From assembly GCA_016204605.1 (NCBI GenBank), contig JACQKK010000055.1, forward strand, positions 1 through 45,723: a stretch of 45,723 nucleotides of DNA, read 5' to 3'. The first letter of the stretch is position 1, and every line of letters begins with the position of its first letter. Position numbers and translations under genes: made by a program. This stretch comes from Candidatus Lambdaproteobacteria bacterium (GTDB lineage: Bacteria > SAR324 > JACQKK01). The notes beneath the pieces are model-generated. The model was not told the DNA's origin and made no database searches. It was given only the letters and a program-made list of their open reading frames with translations. This document shows, piece by piece, positions 7,524-16,616 of this stretch.

Positions 7524-8273
7524 ATGGCCCTCTTCACGAACAAGGTCGTCTGGATCACCGGAGCAGGCACCGGCATCGGCCGGGCCACCGCCCGCATGTT
7601 CGCCGAGGAGGGCGCCCGGCTCGCGCTGTTCGGCCGCCGGGCCGAGAAGGTCCAGGCGGTGGCCGCGGAGGCCCAGGCCCTCGGGGCCAAGGCCGAGGCG
7701 GTGGCGATCGACGTCGCCGACCGGGCCAGGGTGGATGCGGCCGCCGCGCGGCTGCTGGCCCAATGGGGCCGCGTGGACGTGCTGGTGAACAACGCCGGCA
7801 CCAACGTCACCAGACGCAAGCTGGCCGACCTGGCGCCGGAGGACTGGGACCTCGTGATCACGGTCAACCTGACCGGCGCCTTCAACATGGCGCGGGCCGT
7901 GCTGCCCGCCATGCGGCGCCAGCAGGACGGCCTGATCGTCAACGTCTCCTCGATGGCCGCCAAGCGCATCTCGGGCGTGAGCGGCACCGCCTACGCCTCT
8001 TCCAAGCACGGCATGAACGGGCTCAGCCTCTCGATCGCCCACGAGGAATCGGCCCATGGCATCCGTGCCACGGCGCTGATGCCGGGCGAGGTCAACACGG
8101 AGATCCTCGAGCGCCGCCCCGTCAAGCTCAGCGACGCGGACAAGGCCGCCATGGTGCAGCCGGAGGACATCGCCGCGGCGGTCCGCATGCTGGCGCTGCT
8201 GCCCCCGCGCACCATGGTGCCCGAGATCGCCATCATCCCCACCCGGCGCCGCGCCTTGCGACCGGGCGAGTGA
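7524..8273 (+). CDS. short-chain dehydrogenase/reductase
   Basis: NAD(P)-dependent oxidoreductase of the classical SDR family, 249 residues. TGAGTGIG is the Rossmann dinucleotide motif near residue 12; NNAG lies near residue 90; the active site has NVSSMAA with Ser and YASSK with the catalytic Tyr and Lys. The ATG at 7524 is preceded by GGAGCGAGG and starts directly before the first beta strand. The substrate is not evident; sequences of this type are often annotated 3-oxoacyl-ACP reductase-like. It stands alone between the divergent rplY operon and a gene for an exported protein. Confidence 0.88.
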   Translation: MALFTNKVVWITGAGTGIGRATARMFAEEGARLALFGRRAEKVQAVAAEAQALGAKAEAVAIDVADRARVDAAAARLLAQWGRVDVLVNNAGTNVTRRKLADLAPEDWDLVITVNLTGAFNMARAVLPAMRRQQDGLIVNVSSMAAKRISGVSGTAYASSKHGMNGLSLSIAHEESAHGIRATALMPGEVNTEILERRPVKLSDADKAAMVQPEDIAAAVRMLALLPPRTMVPEIAIIPTRRRALRPGE

Positions 8274-8332
8274 CGCCGCGCCGCGTCAGGGGCCGCGGGC
8301 GCGAGGGGGCAGCGGTCGCCGGCGGAGCACGG

Positions 8333-8372
8333 TATACTGGATCGATACGCCGCCGTGACTTTCGCGGCGGCG
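8333..8372 (+). promoter_or_regulatory. TATACT box followed by an 8-bp hairpin in the leader of the exported protein gene
   Basis: TATACT at 8333-8338 is a 5/6 match to a -10 element, but no convincing -35 lies upstream. Ten bases downstream CGCCGCCG (8348-8355) and CGGCGGCG (8365-8372) form a perfect 8-bp stem with a 9-base loop, about 130 bases before the ATG at 8503. No T-run follows. It may be a 5' leader structure, or the remains of a terminator for the SDR gene. Confidence 0.3.
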
Positions 8373-8502
8373 GATTGAACCGGCTCAGCGCCGGCCGGCT
8401 CCTACTTGCAGCCGGGTTGCCGCGACCGCTTGCGCAGCCGATCAGCAGCACCGAGACGGGCACGGGGCCGCGCGGCGGCGGGGCGCCAATCCGAGGTCGA
8501 AC

Positions 8503-9507
8503 ATGGTCGTTCGTGCTGTCCGTATTGCACTGCTGGCGGGGCTGCTGGCTCTGCCGGCTGCCGCGGGGGACGCGGCCGAACCCCAACAGACGCGACAGGG
8601 CAAGGTGCTGGGGCGGATCGTGGGAGACGACGCGCGGGGGCCGCTCGTCGGCGCCACGGTGGTGCTGCTGCGCTTCCAGCTCGATGAGAAGGGCAACCCG
8701 AAGGGCGGGCCGATCGGCAAGCAAGCGAGCGGGGCGAGCGGCACCTATGCATTCACCAACGTCCCCGTGGACGAGCGCTCCGTCTTTCAGCTCGGCACGC
8801 GCATCGACGGCAAGCTGGTCAGCTCCCAGCCCTTCACCTTTCCCGAAGGTCAGCTCGAGGTCACCTACAACCTGACGCTGCCCGAGGCCCTCGGGCCCCA
8901 GGGCGGCCTGCGCATCGGCCAGGCGCTGCTCGCCGTCGAGCCTGCCGTGGGACGCGTCTGGATCACCGAGGTGCTGCACCTGGAGAATCCCTCGGCCCAG
9001 GCCCTGGACCGGCGCGAGCAGCCGATCGCGCTCCGGCTCCCGGTACGGGCCGACACGCTGGAGATGATGCGGCAGGCGCCAGAGGGGCGCTTCGAGCGGG
9101 TCGGGCCGAAGCTGCTGTTGTTCGGGCGATTGCAGCCGGGGTCGAACACGGTGGCGTTCCGCTACCGGGTGGGCGCTCCGCTGGGCGGCCTCACGCTCGA
9201 CATGCAATACCCCCTGCCCGCGGCGGAATTCATCGTGCTGGCGCCCCAGGGCAGCCTGGAGGTCTCAGGGAACGACCTGCAGGCCCGAGGGACGCAGACC
9301 GTCTCGAACAGCTCCTACGACGCATGGGGCCGCAGCGGACTGGCCGCCGAGACCGCCATGCAGGTGCAGGTGCGCGGCGTGCCGATGCAGCAGGCGTACT
9401 TCCTCGTCGCCGTGCCGGTATTCACCATCGCGCTGTTCGCGCTGGCGATCGTGTTCGTGCGGCGCCGGCTCAAGAGTGCCCAGGGCGATTCCCGCTCAGC
9501 GGCCTGA
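8503..9507 (+). CDS. exported, membrane-anchored protein with carboxypeptidase-regulatory-like domain
   Basis: A 334-residue protein. Residues 1-25 form a signal peptide (basic start, hydrophobic core, Ala-rich cleavage region). Residues ~33-120 (GKVLGRIVGDD, GATVVLLRF, GTYAFTNVPVDE, FPEGQLEVTYNLTLP) look like a transthyretin-like/carboxypeptidase regulatory beta-sandwich. A second beta-rich region follows, and near residues 297-320 a single membrane span ends in the basic stop-transfer sequence VRRRLK. The topology is a periplasmic or extracytoplasmic domain anchored at its C-terminus. I do not recognise a specific family; related proteins occur with cytochrome or transport genes, but nothing here shows such a role. 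The next gene converges and overlaps it by 12 bases. Confidence 0.75.
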   Translation: MVVRAVRIALLAGLLALPAAAGDAAEPQQTRQGKVLGRIVGDDARGPLVGATVVLLRFQLDEKGNPKGGPIGKQASGASGTYAFTNVPVDERSVFQLGTRIDGKLVSSQPFTFPEGQLEVTYNLTLPEALGPQGGLRIGQALLAVEPAVGRVWITEVLHLENPSAQALDRREQPIALRLPVRADTLEMMRQAPEGRFERVGPKLLLFGRLQPGSNTVAFRYRVGAPLGGLTLDMQYPLPAAEFIVLAPQGSLEVSGNDLQARGTQTVSNSSYDAWGRSGLAAETAMQVQVRGVPMQQAYFLVAVPVFTIALFALAIVFVRRRLKSAQGDSRSAA

Positions 9508-10830
9508 GCCGAGCGTAGGCACGGCGGCCAGCATTTCCGGCGTGGCCACCCGCCCGGCGATCCCGCGGAGCCAGGCGCGCCCCGCCGCGACGGCCGCGGG
9601 CGGCAGCCCCTGCACCACCCGCGTGTAGACCCGTCCGTGACGCGCCGCGCTCTCGGCAAGGCCATCCCGCAGGGCGGCGGGCATCAGCTCCACCGCCGCG
9701 GCGTGGTTCAGCAGGTGGCGCTCGATGCGCGGCCAGTGCTCCACCAGCGCGCGCTGCTGGGCGATGCGCGGGTCGCCGGGTCGCCCCGCTTCGAGCAGCG
9801 CGATCGAGCCTTCCAGCCGCGCCACCAGCGCGCCCAGTTGCCGCACGCGCTCGGTCAGGTTGAGGGGCACCAGTTCGCGACCGCGCCGGTAGAGCTCCGT
9901 CTGGTCGGGGTCGCCCCGCGCGATCCGCGCGCGGGCCTCGCCGTACCAGCCATCGAGCGCCGCCAGCTCGCCGATCAGCAGCACCTGGCTGCGGTATACC
10001 CGCGCCACCGAGCCGTAGATCTCACCACCGCGGTCGCTGGGCGCGTCCGCGTGCTGCTCAGCCGGTGTGGCGCCGGGGCCGATCTCCCCGCGCAGGCGCG
10101 CGCCAGCCGGGGTGATCGCCCCGAAAGCCACCCGCACGGGCCCGATCACGCTCGAATTTCCGCCGATGAACAGCCGCGGCCGATCGAGGAAGACCCCGTC
10201 GGTCACGTTGCCCAGCAACGAGCCCGTGGCCTTATCGCCGCGCGGCGTGAAGTTGAAGTGGATGGCGCCACTGCCCACCTCGCTGAACCGCCCCAGCTCG
10301 GGAGCCGTTCCCCCGGCGACGAGCAGATCGCACCAGTTGAGGTTGCTGCCCAGGGTCACCCAGGGGAAGAGGATCGTCATCTTCGTGTCGGTGTGCTGCG
10401 CCGAGCTCGAATCCTCCTCGTAAAGCGAACCCGCGCGCACCCGGAAGCCGTAGCCCGCGGTGAAGGGCGGCTCCCGGCCCTCCTTGCCGAGGAACACGGC
10501 CTGCTCCGCCGCGCCGCAGCCGAGCACGGTGCCCGGCCCCAGGCAGACCTCGCGCAGGGTGACCGGGCCGAGGTCGCCCACGACCGCCCGCGCGCCGACC
10601 TGCGTCTCCTCGAGCGTGGCCGGCCCGGCGCGCCCGATCTCCGCCCCCGCGTCGATGCGCGTCTGGGCGCCCACGATGCGGCAGAAGGGGTGCAGGCGCA
10701 CTCCGGCGGCGATCCGCTCCAGCGGCACCTCCCTGCCGATGGCGACCAGGCGCGGCTCTGCAACCGCCACGCCGCGCCGGGCCAGCGCCGCGACCTCCTC
10801 CGGCCGATAGTAGGGGGAGTGTTCGGGCAT
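9496..10830 (-). CDS. left-handed beta-helix (hexapeptide-repeat) protein, nucleotidyl/acyltransferase-like without catalytic N-domain
   Basis: A 444-residue protein. The first ~130 residues show imperfect hexapeptide repeats (VRLHPFCRIVGAQTRIDAGAEIG, LREVCLGPGTVLG) typical of the left-handed parallel beta-helix of GlmU C-terminal domains and sugar-nucleotide enzymes. The middle (ILFPWVTLGSNLNWCD, FNFTPRGDKATGSLLG, RLFIGGNSSVIGPVRVAFGA) continues the helix. The last ~170 residues are alpha-helical. Unlike GlmU there is no N-terminal pyrophosphorylase domain or LAxGxGTRM motif. It could bind a UDP-sugar or act as a scaffold; the enzymatic role is unproven. The first bases of the divergent 452-base gap lie upstream. 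Confidence 0.65.
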   Translation of the reverse strand: MPEHSPYYRPEEVAALARRGVAVAEPRLVAIGREVPLERIAAGVRLHPFCRIVGAQTRIDAGAEIGRAGPATLEETQVGARAVVGDLGPVTLREVCLGPGTVLGCGAAEQAVFLGKEGREPPFTAGYGFRVRAGSLYEEDSSSAQHTDTKMTILFPWVTLGSNLNWCDLLVAGGTAPELGRFSEVGSGAIHFNFTPRGDKATGSLLGNVTDGVFLDRPRLFIGGNSSVIGPVRVAFGAITPAGARLRGEIGPGATPAEQHADAPSDRGGEIYGSVARVYRSQVLLIGELAALDGWYGEARARIARGDPDQTELYRRGRELVPLNLTERVRQLGALVARLEGSIALLEAGRPGDPRIAQQRALVEHWPRIERHLLNHAAAVELMPAALRDGLAESAARHGRVYTRVVQGLPPAAVAAGRAWLRGIAGRVATPEMLAAVPTLGSGR

Positions 10831-11282
10831 CGTGGCGGGCCGTTCGGGTGGCAGATGACAATGGAGGCACCCTGGCGGCGCCCTCCTCCGCCACCTTTAC
10901 CATGCCGGGCCGTTCCTTGGGCAGAGGCCGGCGGCAGGCCGGCAGGGCCTGTCGAACGTCGACGCCTCGGCGTGCCGGCGCAGCCACTGCCCTGACTCTG
11001 CCCCGCGCAGGGCGAGATGGAATGGCGCCGGGCAAGGCTTGCGGACGCACAGCCCCCCGACCTTTCGACGTACCGGGGCTCCGGAACTTGCGATCGCTCT
11101 GCCCGGCCATGTCGGCCGGGATACCCAGCGGGGGCGATATGTGGTTCAATGGCGGCAAAAGCTGCCATACCGAGGGTCGGCGCGAGCGCTCCGCAGCGGT
11201 CGCCCGAATGGACCGGTCGGCGCCACGGAATGGCGGCCCCCCGACGGCGGACCGTGGCCTGACCTCGAACCACAGGCCCCCC
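10831..11282. other. divergent intergenic region without recognised gene
   Basis: The 452 bases separate the minus-strand beta-helix protein gene from the plus-strand lipoprotein gene. Open frames run through it but lack family signals and coding-like starts. I found no convincing paired -35/-10, no RNA gene and no repeat; it presumably holds both divergent promoters. Confidence 0.4.
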
Positions 11283-12821
11283 ATGAGGACTCTGCGAGGT
11301 TTGCCGTGGCACCATTGGCTCCGGGCCCGGCGTGGGGCGTTGGTGCTTGCGCTGGGGTTCGCCCTCGGGGTCGCATTCTCGGCCTGTGCGCCGCCGCCGG
11401 CCAGGCCGCCGGTGCCAGCGGCGAAGCCGCCGCCGGCGCCGCGGGAAGCGCCGAAGCCTCCGCCCAAGGTCACGCCGCCCCCCCCGGCGGTGGCGCCGGC
11501 GCCTCCTCCGCCTCCACCGGCGCCGCCACCTGCGCCACCGCCGCCGCCGCCCAAGGTGTTGACGCCGCCGCCGGTGAGCCACAAGAACGCCGGGCTGCAG
11601 TTCTCCGATCGCGAGCGCCCCTGCTTCAGCCGCGAGCAGGAGGATCGGATCAAGACCGTGCTGTTCCGCGAGTTTCTGCGGCCTGACTGGCCGGATTGGC
11701 TCACCGCGTTCAACCAGGTGTTCTACGAGCTGAAGCTGGATTGCGACGATACGAGCCTGCTGAATCTGGCGATGACCATCGTCCAGCTCGAATCGGGCAT
11801 CGAGCGCGACCCGCTGCTCGCCAACGGCGACCTCGAGACGATGTTCACCGAGCGGCTCAAGCAGTTCACGGCCAAGAACCCCGTGGCCGCCCGCCTGATC
11901 GCCATGACCGGGCTGGTGGACTCCCTCCAGCAGAAGCTGCGCGAGGACACCCGGAGGGGATTCGTGATCCGCGAGGGCGATCTGGCCCGATACGTGGAGG
12001 AGGACCTGCGCCCGTTCCTGGCGCGGTTCCTCAACAACACCTTCGTCGTCCCCGATGCGGTGGCGCGGCTGATCGTCAACGTCGGCGTGCCCGACGCCGT
12101 GAACACGATCGGGCCGATGCAGGTGAACGTGGAGAAGGCGTACCGCCAGGCGAAGGCGCGCGGCGAGCCGATCGCCTCCGTCGCCGAGATGCGCAGGGAG
12201 CTCCTGAATTACGATACGGCGCTCGTGCGTGGCCTCAAGGAAGGCGTGTACATGGTCAACCAGACCTTCTCGTTCTACAGGGCGCACACGCGGGACGACC
12301 TGGCGGTCGCCTTCACCATCGCCGACTACAATGCCGGCGAGTTCAGCTCGCGCAACGCCGCCTTTCAGGAGCGCGTGGCGCGGCTCAGCGGACGAACGCT
12401 CCGCTACGATGGCGACCTGCTCATCTACGGCGCCGACGGGCAGCCGGTCGAGCGGCCGTCGCGCACCGAGCAGGCCGTGGTGGTCGTGCTGCCGGATTAC
12501 GGCGCCGCAGCCGTTCGCAATGACCTGAAGCTGGAGAAGAAGGCCCAACTCGTGGAAACGCGCACGTGGAAGCTCATCTGTTCGCTGTACCAGGCGAAGG
12601 AGAGCAAGCCGTGCGAGCTGGGCCGGGTGCCGACCGGCGCGGGGAACGAGCTGGCCGAGATCAAGCTCGGCAGGAACTACACGCCCGCCGACTATGCCCG
12701 CGGCTATGTCCGCCGGTACCGCGCGAACCGGCGCATGTACGATTCCTACAAGCCGCCCCCCCCGCCTGCCGAGGCGACGCCGGCGGCGACGGTGGCCTTC
12801 CCGGCCGAACCCAACGACTGA
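11283..12821 (+). CDS. DUF1615-type lipoprotein with proline-rich linker
   Basis: A 512-residue envelope protein. A basic start and hydrophobic stretch lead to a lipobox-like AFSAC with Cys near residue 35. About 60 residues of almost pure Pro/Ala/Lys follow, suited to reach across periplasm or peptidoglycan. The remaining globular part matches the style of DUF1615 lipoproteins, with TIVQLESGI, VNTIGPMQVNVE and FTIADYNAGEFSSRNAAFQ. The GPMQV and YNAG...RNAAFQ segments resemble lysozyme-like/transglycosylase folds, so a role in peptidoglycan binding or cleavage is plausible but unproven. The ATG at 11283 is chosen because it begins the signal peptide; the frame is open upstream. The convergent DUF309 gene ends 46 bases downstream. 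Confidence 0.75.
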   Translation: MRTLRGLPWHHWLRARRGALVLALGFALGVAFSACAPPPARPPVPAAKPPPAPREAPKPPPKVTPPPPAVAPAPPPPPPAPPPAPPPPPPKVLTPPPVSHKNAGLQFSDRERPCFSREQEDRIKTVLFREFLRPDWPDWLTAFNQVFYELKLDCDDTSLLNLAMTIVQLESGIERDPLLANGDLETMFTERLKQFTAKNPVAARLIAMTGLVDSLQQKLREDTRRGFVIREGDLARYVEEDLRPFLARFLNNTFVVPDAVARLIVNVGVPDAVNTIGPMQVNVEKAYRQAKARGEPIASVAEMRRELLNYDTALVRGLKEGVYMVNQTFSFYRAHTRDDLAVAFTIADYNAGEFSSRNAAFQERVARLSGRTLRYDGDLLIYGADGQPVERPSRTEQAVVVVLPDYGAAAVRNDLKLEKKAQLVETRTWKLICSLYQAKESKPCELGRVPTGAGNELAEIKLGRNYTPADYARGYVRRYRANRRMYDSYKPPPPPAEATPAATVAFPAEPND

Positions 12822-12867
12822 GCAGGCGCCCGGGGGCCCTGCCCGCCGCGGCTGGCCGTGCGGGGCC

Positions 12868-13374
12868 TCACTCCTGTCCCAGGCGCGGCGGAGCGCCGGC
12901 GGAGCCTGCGCCGCGCTCCGAGCGCAGCGCCGCGCACCACGCGCTGCACCGGGCGAGCAGCCGGGCCGTATCCACCCCGGACAGCCGACGGGCCGGCTCC
13001 GCGCAACCATGCGCTTCGGCGAGCCGCTCGATGGCCCGCGCCATCAGGCGCGCCCTGCCCGCCGGCTGACCCTGCAGGGCCTTGACCTGTGCCGCCGCGA
13101 GCAGGATCAGCCCTTGCAGCAGATGCCGGCGCGGCGCGCCGCGCCGCTCGCTGCGCCAGAGCGCCTCCCAGCACTCGTGGGCTTCCCAGTAGTACCCGCC
13201 GTCGAACAGCGCCAGCCCGTGCCGGAAGAGCCGTGCCGCACCCCGGGCCGGCGGGCCGGGCTGTGCGGCCAGCCACGCCATCAGCTCGAGGGGGCGGGTG
13301 CCGCGCCGGCCGGGGATGTACGGCTCGGCGGGGAACGGCGGAAGCGGAGCGCGGCGCGGCGGGCCGGCGGCCAT
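12868..13374 (-). CDS. DUF309 domain protein
   Basis: A 168-residue, mostly helical protein. The segment GLALFDGGYYWEAHECWEALWR is the signature of the DUF309 family (F-N-x-G-x-Y/F-W/F-E-A-H-E-x-W-E-x-L-W), followed by LLQGLILLAAAQVKALQGQ. The conserved acidic/His residues suggest a metal or substrate site, but the function of the family is not established. N- and C-terminal ~25 residues are low complexity. It ends 46 bases from the convergent lipoprotein gene and begins 7 bases after the stop of the minus-strand orphan gene upstream, so the two are probably co-transcribed. Confidence 0.8.
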   Translation of the reverse strand: MAAGPPRRAPLPPFPAEPYIPGRRGTRPLELMAWLAAQPGPPARGAARLFRHGLALFDGGYYWEAHECWEALWRSERRGAPRRHLLQGLILLAAAQVKALQGQPAGRARLMARAIERLAEAHGCAEPARRLSGVDTARLLARCSAWCAALRSERGAGSAGAPPRLGQE

Positions 13375-13381
13375 GGCGGGA

Positions 13382-14560
13382 TCAGTACTTGCCGGCGAAG
13401 AAGCTCACCAGCTCGGGAATCAGCTTGAAGTTCTTCATGCCGTCGAAGGCGAACAGGAACGGCAGCACATAGTGACGCAGCTCTTGCTTGTATTCCTCCG
13501 GATTGCGCAGCTCCCGCGCGCGGATTTCGAGCAGGTAGCCCGCCTTGCGGGTGAAGGGCTTCATGTACGGCCTCATTTCGATCGGAGTGTCGAGCGAGGC
13601 CGGAAAATCCGCCATACCCATCCCGAACAGCAGGTAGATATCCTTGTGCTCCAGGGCCTGGAAAAAGGCGTAGCGACGGCCCTTGGGCAGTCCGAACACC
13701 TGCACCGCGCCGAGGATCCATTGCGTGAAGCCCCGTCGCGCGGCCGCGTTCGCCCCGCGCCAGAACTCCTCGTTCTTGAAGGTGCTCTCCAACGTGTCGT
13801 GCATCCCCAGGTGGTCGGTCATGTCCAGGTCGGAAAGGCTGATCTTGGCCTTGACGAGCTGGGTCATGTGATGGCGCTGATGCTCCATGATCATGCGCTG
13901 CACTTCGTCCGGGCTGAGCTTCGCGATCTCCTCTTCGGAGAGCGACGTGAACTTGGAGAGCCAGTCGCGCAGGTAGCGGTTCTTCAGCGTCTCGTAGACC
14001 TGGAACGTCGGCGTCAGGCGCAGCCGATCCTCGTCCGCGCGAATGGCCGTGGTGGGGATCGCAAGGTCGCGGGTCTGCCGGATCAGGATGGCCAGCCCTT
14101 TGCCCAGGCTCGCCAGATCGGGCTGCGCCTCGGGAAAGAAGGCCACCAGGTTGCGCACCTGGAACTCGGTGTTCTCGATCTTCCGCGTGAGGATCTGGCG
14201 GTACTCGACCTCCGTCAACCGGCGCTTGGCGCGGGTGACGAATCGCCGCAGATCCACGGGCGCGCCGTCGGAGCCCTTGATCTCCGTCAGCCCCTTGAGC
14301 TCTTCGAGGATCTGTCCTTCGTCGGCGCCTCCGCTGAAGATCTGGGTGAGCTTGTTGCGCAGCCCGTCCGTCACCTCCACCAGCTCCGGCCGGCTGGCGA
14401 TCTCCCGCAGCACGTCGAGCCGCCAGCGCACCTCGTGGCGGATCTCTTTGGATTGGAACTGCGAATCGACTTCAGTCAGGAAGCGCTCGGCGCTGAATTC
14501 CGTGGCGCCGTCCGATACTTGCCTGAAGAACGCGCGTTGTTCCGTCCCTGGAGCGGCCAT
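13382..14560 (-). CDS. helix-rich cytoplasmic protein of unknown function (392 aa)
   Basis: No signal peptide or membrane span is visible and I recognise no family. The composition is balanced and highly charged with long predicted helices (HEVRWRLDVLREIA, RRFVTRAKRRLTEVEYRQILTRKI, RYLRDWLSKFTSLSEEEIAKL), unlike a shadow frame. One segment has clustered His residues (IMEHQRHHMTQLVKAK). The C-terminus has IEMRPYMKPFTRKAGYLL and ends in SFFAGKY. ATG at 14560 (MAAPGTEQRAFF) is chosen because in-frame sequence upstream is compositionally random; AGGG lies about ten bases before it. The gene precedes the DUF309 gene by 7 bases. Its style, charged and helical without catalytic motifs, resembles the 709-residue orphan at 19.2-21.4 kb, but I see no clear shared motif. 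Confidence 0.75.
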   Translation of the reverse strand: MAAPGTEQRAFFRQVSDGATEFSAERFLTEVDSQFQSKEIRHEVRWRLDVLREIASRPELVEVTDGLRNKLTQIFSGGADEGQILEELKGLTEIKGSDGAPVDLRRFVTRAKRRLTEVEYRQILTRKIENTEFQVRNLVAFFPEAQPDLASLGKGLAILIRQTRDLAIPTTAIRADEDRLRLTPTFQVYETLKNRYLRDWLSKFTSLSEEEIAKLSPDEVQRMIMEHQRHHMTQLVKAKISLSDLDMTDHLGMHDTLESTFKNEEFWRGANAAARRGFTQWILGAVQVFGLPKGRRYAFFQALEHKDIYLLFGMGMADFPASLDTPIEMRPYMKPFTRKAGYLLEIRARELRNPEEYKQELRHYVLPFLFAFDGMKNFKLIPELVSFFAGKY

Positions 14561-14877
14561 GGTGGGAAACCCTGGCAAGAACTGCGTGGTCGCCGCCGGG
14601 GCAACCTCCCGGCAGATGCACAATCCCGCGGGCGAGCAGCCAGCCCCTGTCGTGATGCTATCAGGAAATTGAGAATTTTTCGCGACTACGCCGAAAGACA
14701 GCGGATTCGGAGGTGGCGCATTTCGGGCGCCGCTGGCGGGCTGGGGGGGCATCCCCTGCTGCGACTGCCGGGACGTACAGGAGCTGCTGCAGTGATGCGA
14801 GGCTCGCAGGGAACGATCCTCCCGCCGAGCCGGGCGGCTGCGGAAGGATCGTCAAGACGGGGCGTGGGTCGGGCCGA
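14561..14877. other. intergenic region between the pnt operon end and the 392-aa orphan
   Basis: The 317 bases contain an AT-rich island near 14660-14690 (GAGAATTTTT on the plus strand) which probably marks the promoter of the minus-strand orphan gene. No clear paired promoter boxes, terminator or RNA gene were recognised. The region also forms the 3' end of the minus-strand pntB transcript. Confidence 0.4.
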
Positions 14878-16287
14878 TCAGCGGTGCTTCAGCGCTTCCG
14901 CAAGCTTGGTGAGCGTGGCCTTGGCGTCGCCGAACAGCATCATCGTGTTGTCGCGCAGGAACAGCGCGTTCTCGATCCCGGCGAAGCCCGGGTTCATGCT
15001 GCGCTTGAGCACCATCACGGTGCGGGTCTGCTCGACGTTGAGGATGGGCATGCCGTAGATCGGGCTGCCGGGGTCGTCGTTCGCGGCCGGGTTGACCACG
15101 TCGTTGGCGCCCACGACCACCGCCACGTCGGTGTTCTTGAAGTCGTCGTTGATCTGCTCCATGTCGCACAGCAGGTCGTAAGGCACATTCGCCTCGGCCA
15201 GCAGCACGTTCATATGGCCGGGCATGCGCCCCGCGACCGGGTGGATGGCATAGCGCACGTTGAGACCCGCCTGCTGGAGATGATCGGCCAGGTCGCGCAC
15301 GGCGTGCTGCGCCTGGGCGGCGGCCATCCCGTAGCCGGGGACGAAGATCACCGACTGGGCGCTTTCGAACACGTTGACGGCATCCTCGATCGTGTACGCC
15401 TTGACGGCTCCGATGTCGCCGCCGGGGCCGGCGGCCGCACCCGCGCCCGCGGGCGCCGTCTGCCCGAAGCCGCCGAAGAGCACGTTCCAGACCGAGCGGT
15501 TCATGGCCACGCACATGGCGTTGGTGAGGAAGATGCCCGAGGCGCCCACCAACGAGCCGGCGATGATCAGCACGTTGTTGTTGAGCACGAACCCCGTGAA
15601 CGACACTGCGATCCCCGAGTACGAGTTCAGCAGGGCGATCACGACCGGCATGTCGGCCCCGCCGATGGGAATCACCACCAGCACGCCCAGCACCAGGGCG
15701 ATGGCGCCCAGCGCGAAGAACCAGTTCCAGACCAGGGGATCGTATGCCGTCATGTAGGCGCCGCCGCCCAACGTGACGAGCAGCAGGATCAGGTTGATCC
15801 AGTGCTGGCCGCGGAAGAGCATCGGCCGACCGGGCATCAGCTCCTGCAGCTTGGCGTAGGCCACCACGCTGCCGGTGAAAGTGACGTTGCCGACGATCAG
15901 CGAGAGCAGGATCACCGAGGTCAGATACGGCGTCAGCGCCGCGTGCTGGCGGTCGTATTCCGACAGGGCGACCAGCGCCGAGGCCAGGCCGCCGAAGCCG
16001 TTGTAGAGGGCCACCATCTGCGGCATGGCGGTCATCTGCACCATGCGCGAAGCCACGATGCCGATGGCGGTGCCCACGGCCACGCCCGCCCAGATCGTGA
16101 CCCAGTCGACGATCTGGCTGGTGACCAGGGTCACGCCCACGGTCACGAGCATGGCGATGGCGGAAAGGTAGTTGCCCCGCGTGGCGGCGGCCGGCGTGCT
16201 CAGCATCTTGATGCCGATGATGAACATCACCGACGTGACGAGGTAGATCAGATCAAGCGTATAGGGGTACATGGCGGCTCCGCTCAC
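14878..16287 (-). CDS. pntB: NAD(P) transhydrogenase subunit beta
   Basis: Membrane domain II plus the NADP(H)-binding domain III of the proton-translocating transhydrogenase, which uses proton motive force to reduce NADP+ with NADH. The N-terminal two-thirds has about nine hydrophobic spans. The C-terminal domain III has VIFVPGYGMAAAQAQHAVRDL (the GYGMAVAQAQ-type NADP motif), HPVAGRMPGHMNVLLAEANVPYD, and VVVGANDVVNPAA. The 469-residue length is normal. It overlaps pntAB by four bases, which implies translational coupling in the order pntAA-pntAB-pntB. Confidence 0.95.
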   Translation of the reverse strand: MSGAAMYPYTLDLIYLVTSVMFIIGIKMLSTPAAATRGNYLSAIAMLVTVGVTLVTSQIVDWVTIWAGVAVGTAIGIVASRMVQMTAMPQMVALYNGFGGLASALVALSEYDRQHAALTPYLTSVILLSLIVGNVTFTGSVVAYAKLQELMPGRPMLFRGQHWINLILLLVTLGGGAYMTAYDPLVWNWFFALGAIALVLGVLVVIPIGGADMPVVIALLNSYSGIAVSFTGFVLNNNVLIIAGSLVGASGIFLTNAMCVAMNRSVWNVLFGGFGQTAPAGAGAAAGPGGDIGAVKAYTIEDAVNVFESAQSVIFVPGYGMAAAQAQHAVRDLADHLQQAGLNVRYAIHPVAGRMPGHMNVLLAEANVPYDLLCDMEQINDDFKNTDVAVVVGANDVVNPAANDDPGSPIYGMPILNVEQTRTVMVLKRSMNPGFAGIENALFLRDNTMMLFGDAKATLTKLAEALKHR

Positions 16288-16577
16288 CTTTTCTTGAACA
16301 TGCGCAGCATGCGGTCCGTGACCATGTAGCCGCCGACGACGTTGATCGTGCCGGCCACTACCGCCAGGAACCCGATCACCGACGCGAACACCTCGTTGCT
16401 GTGACCGGCGGCGACCACGGCCCCCACCAGCGTAATGCCCGAGATGGCGTTGGTGCCCGACATGAGCGGCGTGTGCAACAGCGGAGGCACCTTCGAGATG
16501 ACCTCGTACCCTACGAATATCGAGAGCACCAACACGTAGAGTCCCACGAGGTACAGGGGAAGCATGTCAGACGGCAC
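16284..16577 (-). CDS. pntAB: NAD(P) transhydrogenase subunit alpha, membrane part (alpha-2)
   Basis: A 97-residue membrane subunit with about three spans that supplies part of the proton channel of domain II. LMSGTNAISGITLVGA is the conserved loop/helix. In E. coli this part is fused to PntA; the separate gene is the split three-subunit organisation found for instance in Rhodospirillum. It lies 39 bases after pntAA and overlaps pntB by four bases. Confidence 0.94.
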   Translation of the reverse strand: MPSDMLPLYLVGLYVLVLSIFVGYEVISKVPPLLHTPLMSGTNAISGITLVGAVVAAGHSNEVFASVIGFLAVVAGTINVVGGYMVTDRMLRMFKKR

Positions 16578-16616
16578 AGAATCCTCCTCTTGCTGGATGG
16601 CGGCCGCGAAGCCGGG

